A DNA stretch of 64,000 bases, taken from assembly GCF_000429145.1 (NCBI RefSeq), contig NZ_AUBH01000002.1:62001-126000 (forward strand). Direction: 5' to 3'. The DNA comes from Aestuariibacter salexigens DSM 15300. GTDB taxonomy: Bacteria > Pseudomonadota > Gammaproteobacteria > Enterobacterales > Alteromonadaceae. The notes beneath the pieces are model-generated. The model did no database searches. It was not told the origin of the DNA and worked only from the letters and a program-made list of their open reading frames with translations. The position numbers and the translations under genes were made by a program. Of the stretch, positions 45,278 through 53,981 are shown piece by piece (position 1 is the stretch's first letter; every line of letters begins with the position of its first letter).

Positions 45278-47119
45278 TCAGAGTGTATGTTGCTGTGTAT
45301 CAATCCATTGATTGATACGTTTTTCCAGAATAGAAAGGGGCAGGGCACCACCGCCTAGCACTTCATCGTGAAACGCACGGATATCAAACTTATCGCCAAG
45401 CGCCTGTTTGGCCCGCTCCCTTAGCTGGAGAATTTTAAGGCGGCCAATCATATAGGCCGTGGCTTGTCCGGGCCAGACAAAATAGCGACGTACCTCGGCA
45501 CGCATGGATTGTTCTGAGCGAGGGGAGTTTTGCTTAAAAAAGTTGAACGCCTGCTCTTCGGTCCAGCCTTTGGCATGGATGCCGGTATCCGCGACCAGCC
45601 GGATGGCCCGCCAGATTTCTAACACCAATCTGCCAAAATCAGAATAGGGGGCCTGAAATGCACCCATTTCCTTAGCCAGTAGCTCGGAATAGACCGCCCA
45701 TCCCTCGACAAAGCCATTGAATGAGGCCTGGGTACGAAACTTCGGCACTCCGGTCAGCTCCTGAGCAATGGAAATTTGCATGTGATGGCCCGGATTGCCC
45801 TCATGATAGGCAACGGCTTCCATCTCGATAATGGGCATGGCGGTCATATCAGACAGGTGCGCATAGTAGGTACCGGGCCTTGAACCGTCTGGCGTGCCGG
45901 AATTGTAGTGTTGCGCCATGCCGGGCTGCTCGCGAAATGGCTCAACGCGCCTGACCACCAAATCAGCCTGCGGCAGCACGCCAAAATAATCGCCTAAGGA
46001 CTGATTAATAAAGGCCAGATAATCTCTGGAATCCTGCAGGTAAGCCTCACGACCTGCATCGGTATCAGGATAGAAAAAGCGCCGATCCTGTTTATTATCT
46101 TTAACGTGTGAAAAGAAGTCCTGCAACGACCCTTTGAACCCCACTTGTTTCATGATGGCCTGCATATCCTGGCGGATACGTTTAATCTGCTGCATACCGA
46201 GTTCATGGATCTCATCTGCAGTCATGTCAGTGGTATTTTGTATTTTTAACGTGGCAGCGTAGTAGTTTGCGCCATCTGGCAATGCGCCGACCCCTTTGGC
46301 GACCTTAGCAACATTGGCAAGATCGGCCTGCAGCCAGCGAATAACATTCTGATAGGCGGGTTGGAATTGCGTTTGTAATGCCGCAATAACCTGCTGCTCG
46401 AACGCGCTTGCCTGAGCCTTTGTGATCACGTCATTGTTCATCAGTGTCGCAATTTTTTGTTTTGCATCTGCGAATACGGGGGCGTCAAACTCAGCGTTGT
46501 TGAACGGACGACCAGACAATAAATTCTGACAATGTTCAATCACTTCGGTGTAGGAAAAGTGTGGTGGCCTGACGCCTTTCTCAGCATGCAGTTTTGCGCG
46601 CACCAGAAGCTGCTCTATGGCGCGACCAATGCCGCCGATACGACTGACATAGGCTTGCATGTCATGTGCTGTTGAAACCTTATGATTATTAATTAAAAAG
46701 TTGGGCAGCCGGACATGAATGCCCTCCATCTGATGGAAGATAAAGCGGTTATAGCGATACTGATAGGCCAGCTCCCGGTATTCAGCCTGCTGCAGGAACA
46801 CGTCATAAGAAGTCTGCTGCTGCGCTGACAGTGCCTGATAATCATAGTTATCGCGAAGCTCAGCAGCAGCATCCCGAAACCAACTGACCTCGGCAAGATC
46901 GGCAGCTTCGCTCATGTCATCAATGCTGTCGTAAAGGTCTCTACGCCCCAGCCGGGTCAGTGTCATAGGCGAGAACTGAAGGTATTCCTCATATTTTACA
47001 GCAAACCAATCTTCAAGGGATAGGGAAGTGCTGGGCTGAGCCAGGCTGCCAGCGCTGACCAATAAAATTGACAAGAGCAGAATAAGTCGAAGCATCGTGT
47101 TGTCGCGGTAAATCATCAT
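45278..47119 (-). CDS. DUF885 family secreted metallopeptidase-like protein
   Basis: 613 residues with a signal peptide (LRLILLLSILLVSAGSLAQ); ATG at 47119 or, with equal likelihood, at 47095. DUF885 (PF05960) with the zinc-site-like motif AYHEGNPGHHMQ and downstream Glu in NGFVEGWAVYSELLAKEMG, a HExxxH-type arrangement shared with M32-like enzymes. Family members are common in marine gammaproteobacteria; substrates are not firmly known. Probably periplasmic. Same direction as the M24 gene downstream. Confidence 0.9.
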   Translation of the reverse strand: MMIYRDNTMLRLILLLSILLVSAGSLAQPSTSLSLEDWFAVKYEEYLQFSPMTLTRLGRRDLYDSIDDMSEAADLAEVSWFRDAAAELRDNYDYQALSAQQQTSYDVFLQQAEYRELAYQYRYNRFIFHQMEGIHVRLPNFLINNHKVSTAHDMQAYVSRIGGIGRAIEQLLVRAKLHAEKGVRPPHFSYTEVIEHCQNLLSGRPFNNAEFDAPVFADAKQKIATLMNNDVITKAQASAFEQQVIAALQTQFQPAYQNVIRWLQADLANVAKVAKGVGALPDGANYYAATLKIQNTTDMTADEIHELGMQQIKRIRQDMQAIMKQVGFKGSLQDFFSHVKDNKQDRRFFYPDTDAGREAYLQDSRDYLAFINQSLGDYFGVLPQADLVVRRVEPFREQPGMAQHYNSGTPDGSRPGTYYAHLSDMTAMPIIEMEAVAYHEGNPGHHMQISIAQELTGVPKFRTQASFNGFVEGWAVYSELLAKEMGAFQAPYSDFGRLVLEIWRAIRLVADTGIHAKGWTEEQAFNFFKQNSPRSEQSMRAEVRRYFVWPGQATAYMIGRLKILQLRERAKQALGDKFDIRAFHDEVLGGGALPLSILEKRINQWIDTQQHTL

Positions 47120-47297
47120 GCTTCATTCTGCACACAGGCAAGGCGGTGTTGTCAATTCCTGTAGAAACGCGATGAACTGGACTGCTGGGGCCGCTAAGCG
47201 GATGGCACATCGGTCTGATGGCGTGTGGATATGACATACTTGCACACTGGAATGTTAATGGCTTGTGAAGAAGCCGGTGCTAAAAAGGAACAAAATC

Positions 47298-48785
47298 ATG
47301 AACAAGGTCCGCTCGTTCGCCCTTTCATCTGTGTGTGTGGCGTTATTATCAGCATGTGGTGGCTCGGATGTCGCTCCGCCTGATGCGCCAGACTGGACGC
47401 CAACCCCGCAGCCAACACCCGCACCTACACCAGCCCCCACTCCAGCGCCGACTCCTGCACCCACACCTACGCCTACTGGCAGTGATATCGATGGATACAC
47501 GCTGGTGTGGCAGGATGAATTTGATGGTCCGGAACTGGATACTGATACCTGGAATTATGAAACCGGCGATGGTACGGATTTTGACCTGCCACCAGGTTGG
47601 GGTAATGACGAACTGCAGATTTATACCAGTAACGCGGACAATGTATCGATAGGCGAGGACGATGGCGAGAGCGTGCTGATGATCACCGCTCTCGACGATG
47701 GGCAGGGGGGTTACACATCCGCCAGGATAACCACCGAAGATAAAGTCAGCGTGCGCTATGGCAAGATTGTGGCGCGCATTAAGTTACCTGAATCTCAGGG
47801 ACTGTGGCCGGCGTTTTGGTTGCTAGGCGATAATATAGATGAGGTCAGCTGGCCCGGCTCAGGTGAAATAGACATTATGGAATTGGTCGGACACAAACCC
47901 GATGAAACCTTTCATACCATTCATTACGTGGATGAAAATCAGTCTTATCAGGTAAACGGTCAGGAATACCTGAATGCGACCAAATTCAGTGAGGGCTACC
48001 ATGAGTTTATGCTCGACTGGACGCCTGAGATGCTGACGTTCAGCGTGGATGGTAATGAAGCCCACTCGATTATGCTGACCGATGGCATGAAGGAGTTTCA
48101 GCGCAGCTTCCATATCCTGCTAAATGTAGCGGTTGGCGGCAGACTACCGGGTAATCCGGATGACTCCAGCGTATTTCCGCAGACCATGTATGTGGATTAT
48201 GTGCGCGCGTATTCACAGGATGGCTTTACTCCAGAAGCACCACCTGAGCTTAATCTTGAAGAAGAAACCGTTGGTGGCTCAGCGGGCGACGCCGATCCAA
48301 ATGCTGCGATTCAGACCGGCTTCACCGCTTTTGGTGAGGTTGAATTTGCCCGCTTTGGGGCAGGTGGGGAGCCTGACTGGTACAACTCGGATAATGCAGT
48401 AGACGGTGATAACAGCGTGCAGTTTGCCTATCCAGGCGGCACCTGGGGCGGCGCATGGATCCTGATGCAAACGCCGGCCGATCTATCGGCATACGCTGAT
48501 GCGGATTTGGTGTTTGCGATGCATCGTCCTCAGTCTGTCGTCGCACTTGAGCTGAAGCTGGAAGGCGCGAATCAATCCAGCGATGCATCCTTGTTTTTAC
48601 AGGACTACACCTCGACGGACCTAGGCAACGGCTGGGAAGAGTTCAGGATCCCAATTGCTGACTTTACCGCCGCGGGACTGTCGCTCGATCAGGTTGCTAT
48701 TCCGTTCGCATTATGGAATCCACAGGATGCGGACGGTAACTTCCCTCAGGCTGACATTCTTTTTGACGCCATTCGACTAGAATAA
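47298..48785 (+). CDS. GH16 endo-beta-glucanase lipoprotein (laminarinase-like)
   Basis: 495 residues from ATG 47298; upstream AAGGA supports it. Lipoprotein signal with lipobox LSAC. A linker of Pro-Thr/Ala repeats (PTPAPTPAPTPAP, about 38-60) precedes a GH16 domain: DEFDGPELDTDTWNYE, YTSARITTEDKVSVRYG, and catalytic SGEIDIMELVG (Glu about 190, Asp 192, Glu 195). A C-terminal region of about 180 residues (WGGAWILMQTPADLSAYADADLVFAM, end DILFDAIRLE) looks like a beta-sandwich carbohydrate-binding domain. Likely cleaves laminarin or mixed beta-1,3-glucans at the cell surface. Confidence 0.92.
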   Translation: MNKVRSFALSSVCVALLSACGGSDVAPPDAPDWTPTPQPTPAPTPAPTPAPTPAPTPTPTGSDIDGYTLVWQDEFDGPELDTDTWNYETGDGTDFDLPPGWGNDELQIYTSNADNVSIGEDDGESVLMITALDDGQGGYTSARITTEDKVSVRYGKIVARIKLPESQGLWPAFWLLGDNIDEVSWPGSGEIDIMELVGHKPDETFHTIHYVDENQSYQVNGQEYLNATKFSEGYHEFMLDWTPEMLTFSVDGNEAHSIMLTDGMKEFQRSFHILLNVAVGGRLPGNPDDSSVFPQTMYVDYVRAYSQDGFTPEAPPELNLEEETVGGSAGDADPNAAIQTGFTAFGEVEFARFGAGGEPDWYNSDNAVDGDNSVQFAYPGGTWGGAWILMQTPADLSAYADADLVFAMHRPQSVVALELKLEGANQSSDASLFLQDYTSTDLGNGWEEFRIPIADFTAAGLSLDQVAIPFALWNPQDADGNFPQADILFDAIRLE

Positions 48786-48800
48786 GTCTGTAAAGTTTTG

Positions 48801-48829
48801 CGGTCCCTCGATGCTACGGAGAGGGACCG
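48801..48829. other. 9-bp stem-loop behind the GH16 gene without a U-run
   Basis: CGGTCCCTC / GAGGGACCG with an 11-base loop, 15 bases after the GH16 stop. No T-run follows on either strand, so it is not a standard terminator; it may protect the mRNA 3' end. Confidence 0.5.
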
Positions 48830-48866
48830 TAAACCATACATGTTAAAAAATTGACCGGGCCAATCA

Positions 48867-49334
48867 ATGACCCCTGCAATTAATCAGGCCAAACAGGCAA
48901 AACTTGTCTTTCACATCCACGAGTACGCGCATGACGCGGGTGCTGAGTCTTATGGATTAGAGGCTGCTGAAAAACTTGGCATTGATCAATCCAGAGTCTT
49001 CAAAACCCTGGTGGTGCAGATTGACAGCGGCGAGCTGGTTGTCGGCATTATTCCAGTCGCATCTAAGCTGAGTATGAAGCACATTGCTAAAGCAGCAGGG
49101 ACAAAGAAGGCAAAAATGGCACAGCCGGACGATGTTGAGCGCGCTACCGGCTATGTTCTGGGTGGCGTAAGCCCGTTGGGTCAAAAAAAGCGCCTGCCCA
49201 CCTTCATCGATATGTCAGCACAGTCTCTTGACACGATATACGTAAGTGCAGGGCGGCGGGGACTGGAGATCGAATTAGCACCCGAGGATTTACGAAATAT
49301 CACTAAAGGCAGGTTTTGTGAGCTGGCGCAATAA
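48867..49334 (+). CDS. ybaK: Cys-tRNA(Pro) deacylase YbaK
   Basis: 155 residues. YbaK/EbsC fold with catalytic-site lysine in SRVFKTLVVQIDSGELVVGIIPV and GYVLGGVSPLGQKKRLPTFID, the family signature. Removes Cys mischarged on tRNA(Pro). No operon partner; own gene between GH16 and the esterase. Confidence 0.95.
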   Translation: MTPAINQAKQAKLVFHIHEYAHDAGAESYGLEAAEKLGIDQSRVFKTLVVQIDSGELVVGIIPVASKLSMKHIAKAAGTKKAKMAQPDDVERATGYVLGGVSPLGQKKRLPTFIDMSAQSLDTIYVSAGRRGLEIELAPEDLRNITKGRFCELAQ

Positions 49335-49416
49335 GCGCCCGCATACGTATTCATGCCCAGTTTAGTTTTGCAGCGTCTATAGTGTGATTAACGCAAATTT
49401 TCTCTGTTAAACCTGC

Positions 49417-50349
49417 ATGGATTCATTACGTTCGTACGCACTCTTCTTTGTGACTTTTTTACTTTTCGATATGGCCTATGCTCATCAACCCGCAAGCGTT
49501 GATGTCGGCCGTGTCGAGAGAATTTCCTCACTTGAATCAAAACATGTGCCTATGCGCGATGTGGATGTGTGGCTACCAGAGGGGTATCCAGCAAAAGGGA
49601 CGCGATATAACGTGCTGTATATGCATGATGGGCAGATGCTGTTTGATGCAAGCACTACCTGGAATAAACAGTCCTGGCAGGTTGCCAATACTGCGCAACG
49701 TTTACAAGACGAAGATAAAACACCACCTTTCATCGTTGTGGGAGTGCATAATGGTGGCGCGAACAGGCACAGCGAATATTTTCCTCAAAAGCCATTTGAA
49801 TGTTTATCCAAGGACAAACAAAACGATTATCTGAAACTACAGCGTTCGCCCGGCCAACCGCTGTTCACGCAGACTCCTTATTCCGACAACTATCTTCGCT
49901 ATTTGGTCGAAGAACTGAAGCCCTTTATCGACAAGCTCTATGCAACCAACCCGGACGTTGACTCAACCTTTATCGCAGGCTCGAGTATGGGAGGGTTAAT
50001 TTCCTGGTACGCATTGGTTGAGTACCCAGACGTGTTTGGTGGTGCCGCGGCGATATCTACCCATTGGCCGGGTATCTTTGATATACAAGGCAACCCTCTG
50101 CCTGAAATCTTTAAAGACTATCTGACAGCGCACCTTCCGCAAGGTGGCAACCATAAATTGTATTTTGACTATGGTGATGCCACGTTAGATGCGCTGTATC
50201 CACCGTTACAGCAATCTGTTGACGATGCCTTGCGAAAGTTGGCGAGCCCCGATATTGAATGGCAAACGCACTACTTTAAAAGCGCAGCGCACAAGGAAGA
50301 GGATTGGGCTGCGAGGTTACATGTGCCATTGGTATTTTTACTGAACTAA
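49417..50349 (+). CDS. Secreted esterase D family hydrolase
   Basis: 310 residues with a signal peptide (ALFFVTFLLFDMAYA). Esterase (PF00756) fold: YNVLYMHDGQMLFD, PPFIVVGVHNGG, nucleophile GSSMGG (Ser about 190) and His in SAAHKEEDW (about 291). Such enzymes include siderophore esterases and feruloyl esterase-like proteins; the tail matches the short esterases acting on iron-siderophore esters. The substrate cannot be set from sequence. ATG at 49417 begins MDSLRSYALFF. Confidence 0.9.
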   Translation: MDSLRSYALFFVTFLLFDMAYAHQPASVDVGRVERISSLESKHVPMRDVDVWLPEGYPAKGTRYNVLYMHDGQMLFDASTTWNKQSWQVANTAQRLQDEDKTPPFIVVGVHNGGANRHSEYFPQKPFECLSKDKQNDYLKLQRSPGQPLFTQTPYSDNYLRYLVEELKPFIDKLYATNPDVDSTFIAGSSMGGLISWYALVEYPDVFGGAAAISTHWPGIFDIQGNPLPEIFKDYLTAHLPQGGNHKLYFDYGDATLDALYPPLQQSVDDALRKLASPDIEWQTHYFKSAAHKEEDWAARLHVPLVFLLN

Positions 50350-50701
50350 GCACAAATGATGGCATAGCCACCACATGCCAGCGCTGCTTTGTGCGATAAG
50401 ACTTACTGTCAGCTTTCTTTACAACTGTTCTGAAATTTACTGAGTAATCTTGCCTAAGTTAAATTTAATTAGTTGATTTTTATTGCTATTTTTATTCTGG
50501 CGTGAATTATGCCTGATTTGACTTCTAGGTAACTATAGGTACATGGGTATAGCTAATGTGTATCTGGTTACAAGGAAAGATGTCTTGTGACAGTACTTCT
50601 TCGATTTATTCGCCTGAATGCACCTGCCACGCAGTTTTCATCATCAGTTTTCCTACCAACTATCCATTTCGTTTTCAGATCTATCCATCTGTTTGAGGAA
50701 G
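50350..50701 (+). other. Long non-coding region upstream of the PEP-CTERM gene
   Basis: 352 bases without a supported gene. Contains a sigma-54-type promoter (listed separately), from which a leader of about 180 bases would run to the start codon. The segment 50400-50490 is AT-rich. No other feature was recognised. Confidence 0.6.
50498..50513 (+). promoter_or_regulatory. Sigma-54 (-24/-12) promoter candidate
   Basis: TGGCGTGAATTATGC fits the RpoN pattern TGGC-N7-TTGC-type elements: GG at 50499-50500 and GC at 50511-50512 with exactly ten bases between. Mismatches to TGGCACG-N4-TTGCA are in the middle of each box. PEP-CTERM genes in other Proteobacteria are often controlled by RpoN with the PrsK/PrsR system. 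Confidence 0.6.
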
Positions 50702-51385
50702 ATGTTTGTGTATAAGTTAAATCGAATGTTAAGTATCTATGGTGTGTTGTGTGCGTGTGTTTTAGTAGTGGGGCAGGCTCAGGCGGCGCTATTGTTAAAC
50801 GGTGATTTTGAGGATCTGGACACAAGCATGTGGCAGCGCACTCCCACCGCATCTATTGGCGGCCCTGCGATACTTGGCAGCGCCTCAGGGCAATTGACAA
50901 GTGAATTTCTTAACATTGGCGATTACGCCGTGTTGTTTCAAACAGTAGCGTTGGATGGTTCCGACTTTAGCCCGGGCGACCTTATTCAGCTTAAAGTGCT
51001 GGCTCAGTTTCTTGATAGACAAAACACATACGCGAGAAGTTTTATTGAGCTTGCATTCAGAAACGGGAACAGCGGCGTGTGGGGTGGTATCACCGATGTT
51101 GACTTTTCAAGTGCAGTCAGAGTCGAATTAACCGAATCCATTACGTTACAGGAGCTACTCACCTCGGTGGTGGAAATTCCTGAGTTCATTACCAGCGATG
51201 CTTTTGGCTTAAGTGCTACAACGGGCATTCGTATAGCATTGGCGATGGGGCCCATTTTACAGACAGGTGAATTGACCCGAGTCGCTTTTGATAACGTAGA
51301 GTTGACCCGCGTTCCAGAGCCCTCTGTTTTGATGATGTTATTGGTAGGCTTTATTGGAATGTTGCGACGAAAGCAGACACGTTAG
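50702..51385 (+). CDS. PEP-CTERM sorting-signal protein
   Basis: 227 residues. Signal peptide (IYGVLCACVLVVGQAQAA), a beta-rich middle starting LLLNGDFEDLDTSMW, and the C-terminal PEP-CTERM tripartite tail RVPEPSVLMMLLVGFIGMLRRK: PEP motif, membrane helix, arginine cluster. Such tails are cut by an exosortase (EpsH/XrtA) and the proteins are linked to exopolysaccharide or biofilm. GAGGA at 50695-50699 lies close to ATG 50702; a GTG at 50708 has better spacing and may be the real start. No exosortase is in the window. Confidence 0.88.
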   Translation: MFVYKLNRMLSIYGVLCACVLVVGQAQAALLLNGDFEDLDTSMWQRTPTASIGGPAILGSASGQLTSEFLNIGDYAVLFQTVALDGSDFSPGDLIQLKVLAQFLDRQNTYARSFIELAFRNGNSGVWGGITDVDFSSAVRVELTESITLQELLTSVVEIPEFITSDAFGLSATTGIRIALAMGPILQTGELTRVAFDNVELTRVPEPSVLMMLLVGFIGMLRRKQTR

Positions 51386-51461
51386 GCGCAGGGAATATTC
51401 TTAAAGGCCACAGCGCGTCTGCTCCGGGCGCGCTTAGCATCCACTTTTTGCAACTTTTGTG

Positions 51462-52511
51462 TTATGACGCTACCTGACGATATTGATTGGGCGTACAGCC
51501 CTGATGGGATTTAAAAACCCTGTTAAAGGTCGCCAGTGAGGCAAAGCCCGATTCCATACTGATCACCAGTATCGTCCATTGTTTACTGTCCTCACTGGTT
51601 AACAGGCGCTTGGCGTACTCGATGCGGTAGTGATTCACAAAATGATTAAAATTGTCGTAGTCGGATTTTTCCCTTAATACCTTACTGATCTTGTATTCGG
51701 GCTCGCCTAGCGCGTTGGCAACATCAATCATTTTCAGTTCTGGTTGCAGAAAAAGTTGCTTATCTGTCATCAGTTGCTTAATGGATTGAAGTAAGACCGC
51801 ATTTTCATCTTGCTCATCATTTTCAGCAATGCGATTGAATCCCAGTGCCTCCCGATGCTGATACTGCATCCACAATACCGCATAGGTTGATACTAAAATA
51901 CAACAGGCGGCAATGCTTCTGACCCACAGGTAAATGATATCTATCATTTCCGCTGACATGGGCAGGCTGGGCACAACGATGCGGGTACTGATAACGGCTA
52001 TCAACATGGTGCTGGCAAACAGCATCTTCTGCTGACGCAGCGACTTACTGCTGGAAGAGTAACTCCTTATTGCTTCCCAGAATCCTAACAGCAGTACGGC
52101 TGAGGACAGCAGCTTGAGTAATTCACTAAGAGAGCGTTTAAACCATGCTACGGTATCCTGCTCAATCCACTGCAATGAAACAAAGATATCCAGACTGCGC
52201 ATCAGCAGAATAAGCAACGCGATAACACCGGCGAGGACATAGTGCTGAGTGGAAAGTGCTTTACCTTTTCTAAATAGCGTTCGGGCGAGCAACCAAAAGA
52301 CGTTGCAGGTGGCAAATGTGCCAAGTGCTACTAATTGTTGCTCAACAGCAAAGGATGCCGGCAGCAGCTCACTGCTCGCCAGCAATAAAAGTGACAGTGC
52401 CAAAATCGCAAATAACCCGTGCTCTAAACGCTTAGGTTTGAAAAGGAGCAAAGCAAATATGCTAAGCAGCGAGGTGACAAGCAATACACTATGAACAATG
52501 TCTGTGTTCAT
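51462..52511 (-). CDS. AraC family regulator with N-terminal membrane helices
   Basis: 349 residues from ATG 52511 (MNTDIVHSVLL); the longer frame to 52565 begins with a stretch less like the family. Seven hydrophobic segments (about 8-225) are followed by a cytosolic AraC DNA-binding domain: KMIDVANALGEPEYKISKVL and ILVISMESGFASLATFNRVFKSHQGCTPNQYR. Membrane-bound AraC regulators of this type occur in marine gammaproteobacteria. Target genes are unknown; the divergent DUF2306 gene 154 bases away is a candidate. Confidence 0.87.
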   Translation of the reverse strand: MNTDIVHSVLLVTSLLSIFALLLFKPKRLEHGLFAILALSLLLLASSELLPASFAVEQQLVALGTFATCNVFWLLARTLFRKGKALSTQHYVLAGVIALLILLMRSLDIFVSLQWIEQDTVAWFKRSLSELLKLLSSAVLLLGFWEAIRSYSSSSKSLRQQKMLFASTMLIAVISTRIVVPSLPMSAEMIDIIYLWVRSIAACCILVSTYAVLWMQYQHREALGFNRIAENDEQDENAVLLQSIKQLMTDKQLFLQPELKMIDVANALGEPEYKISKVLREKSDYDNFNHFVNHYRIEYAKRLLTSEDSKQWTILVISMESGFASLATFNRVFKSHQGCTPNQYRQVAS

Positions 52512-52665
52512 GATTTCTACACTGGGCAAACAACGGCGACACACTATCACATATGAAATAGCCACAAAATCCGTGTTTTATCACATTTTCATACTCTCAA
52601 ATTCTGAATTTGCGGAGTTTTCGTACCGTCCCGCATGAAAAATGGCTTCATCTGATTGATATAGG

Positions 52666-53520
52666 ATGAAACACTTTATGAGCGATACAGCGATCTCAAC
52701 AACACCAGCAGGTAACCCGTCACACACCATCAAATCCTGGTTGTCAGGTTCAGTGAAAGTATGGGTGAGTGCGGTACTCATTGGGCAATGGATGTTTGGT
52801 TTTTACATTCTGGCTCAGTTCACTATGCCATGGCTTATGGGACAGCTTGATGAATCTCAGTTCTCACACATGATCCGAGGCTATAAAAACGGCGAGAGCT
52901 TTAACAATTTCGTGTTGTTATTGCATGTTATTCCCGTGATGGTTATCAGCATGAGTGCGACCTTGCAGCTTGTGCCCTTTATTCGAAATCGCTATCGCAC
53001 GTTTCATCGCTGGAATGGTCGCGTGTTTCTCATCGTCGGTTTCTTCGGTGCCGTAAGCGGTCTCTACATGACCTGGGGTATAGGCAGCAGACTGAGTGAT
53101 ATTGGTGCCCTTGGCGTGACCTTGAACGGTCTGCTCATTCCGGTGTTTGTCTATTTTGCCTGGCGTACTGCGGTGTACAAGAAATTTGCTGAGCACCGGC
53201 GCTATGCTGTTCACGCCTTCATTTTAATCAATGGCGTATGGAGCGTGCGTCTGTATTTGATGGCGTGGTTTATGCTCAATCAGGGGCCACTGGGCAATAC
53301 CCGTCAAATTGATGGTCCGGCAGATATTGCTATCTCTTTTGCATCTTATCTGTTGCCAATGGCTATAGCCGAGCTTGTATTCAGAGCCGAAAAGGCACGC
53401 TCATCGAAAATGATATTAGCTGCAGCAGTAGGAGTGACGTGTATGGCATTGCTGACCATGCTTGGAGTATTTGCTGCCAGTTCAATGATGTGGATACCCA
53501 GAATTAGTGCGGCGTTTTAA
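52666..53520 (+). CDS. DUF2306 family membrane protein
   Basis: 284 residues, about seven membrane helices. DUF2306-type pattern: FVLLLHVIPVMVISMSATLQLVPFIRNRYRTFHRWNGRVFLIVGFFGAVSGLYM with conserved His, and KKFAEHRRYAVHAFILINGVWSVRLYL. Family function unknown; histidines may bind heme or metal. ATG 52666 or 52678 (MSDTAIS). Divergent from the AraC-type regulator; the following gene is 9 bases downstream. Confidence 0.85.
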   Translation: MKHFMSDTAISTTPAGNPSHTIKSWLSGSVKVWVSAVLIGQWMFGFYILAQFTMPWLMGQLDESQFSHMIRGYKNGESFNNFVLLLHVIPVMVISMSATLQLVPFIRNRYRTFHRWNGRVFLIVGFFGAVSGLYMTWGIGSRLSDIGALGVTLNGLLIPVFVYFAWRTAVYKKFAEHRRYAVHAFILINGVWSVRLYLMAWFMLNQGPLGNTRQIDGPADIAISFASYLLPMAIAELVFRAEKARSSKMILAAAVGVTCMALLTMLGVFAASSMMWIPRISAAF

Positions 53521-53529
53521 TTGGAAACG

Positions 53530-53955
53530 ATGAAGGCAAGTGGCATGACTGAACAAGACTGCATCAACATTGAAACTGAAATTTTGGCTGCGTTTGACAA
53601 TCTTGTGCAGTCAGCAGTCTCGTTAAATGCTGCTAGCTATTTCTCGCATTTCGATAGAGGGAAATTTGTTGGGCTCAACAATGAAGGAAGCTCATGGAAG
53701 TCATTTGCTGAGCTCTCTAGGCAAATTTCTCAGGGGTTCTCTGCCATCAAGGAAGTGACGTCGCTTAATTTTACTTACGTCGATGTTTCCATCATTGATA
53801 CATACACTGCAATCCTGGTAAATGAATATACACAGTCAGTTCGACTTTCATGTAATGCTGAGTTGTGTCAATCAGGCGGTGGAGTGCAGGTATGGTCGAA
53901 GCGAACAGGGAGTTGGAAGCTGGTGAGTGTCGCAGCGAGTAATAAGCCGCGATGA
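53530..53955 (+). CDS. NTF2-like/DUF4440-type small protein
   Basis: 141 residues from ATG 53530; ATG 53545 (MTEQDC) is also possible and TTG 53521 is less likely. Fits the SnoaL/DUF4440 cone-barrel family: EILAAFDNLVQSAVSLNAASYFSHFD at the N-terminus, VDVSIIDTYTAILVNEYTQSV strands and a final VWSKRTGSWKLVSVAASN motif. No enzymatic role can be named. Follows the DUF2306 gene closely, so probably co-transcribed. Confidence 0.75.
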   Translation: MKASGMTEQDCINIETEILAAFDNLVQSAVSLNAASYFSHFDRGKFVGLNNEGSSWKSFAELSRQISQGFSAIKEVTSLNFTYVDVSIIDTYTAILVNEYTQSVRLSCNAELCQSGGGVQVWSKRTGSWKLVSVAASNKPR

Positions 53956-53981
53956 CTTAATATCCGTGATGTTGGGCGATA

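Noticed and set aside
47405-47478. Tandem base repeats that could look like a CRISPR or satellite
   Set aside because: They encode the Pro-rich linker of a secreted enzyme in frame; no spacers or cas genes.
47255-47500. Minus-strand frame with repeated GVGAGVGAG
   Set aside because: It is the reverse of the Pro-Thr/Ala linker codons of the GH16 lipoprotein, not a gene.
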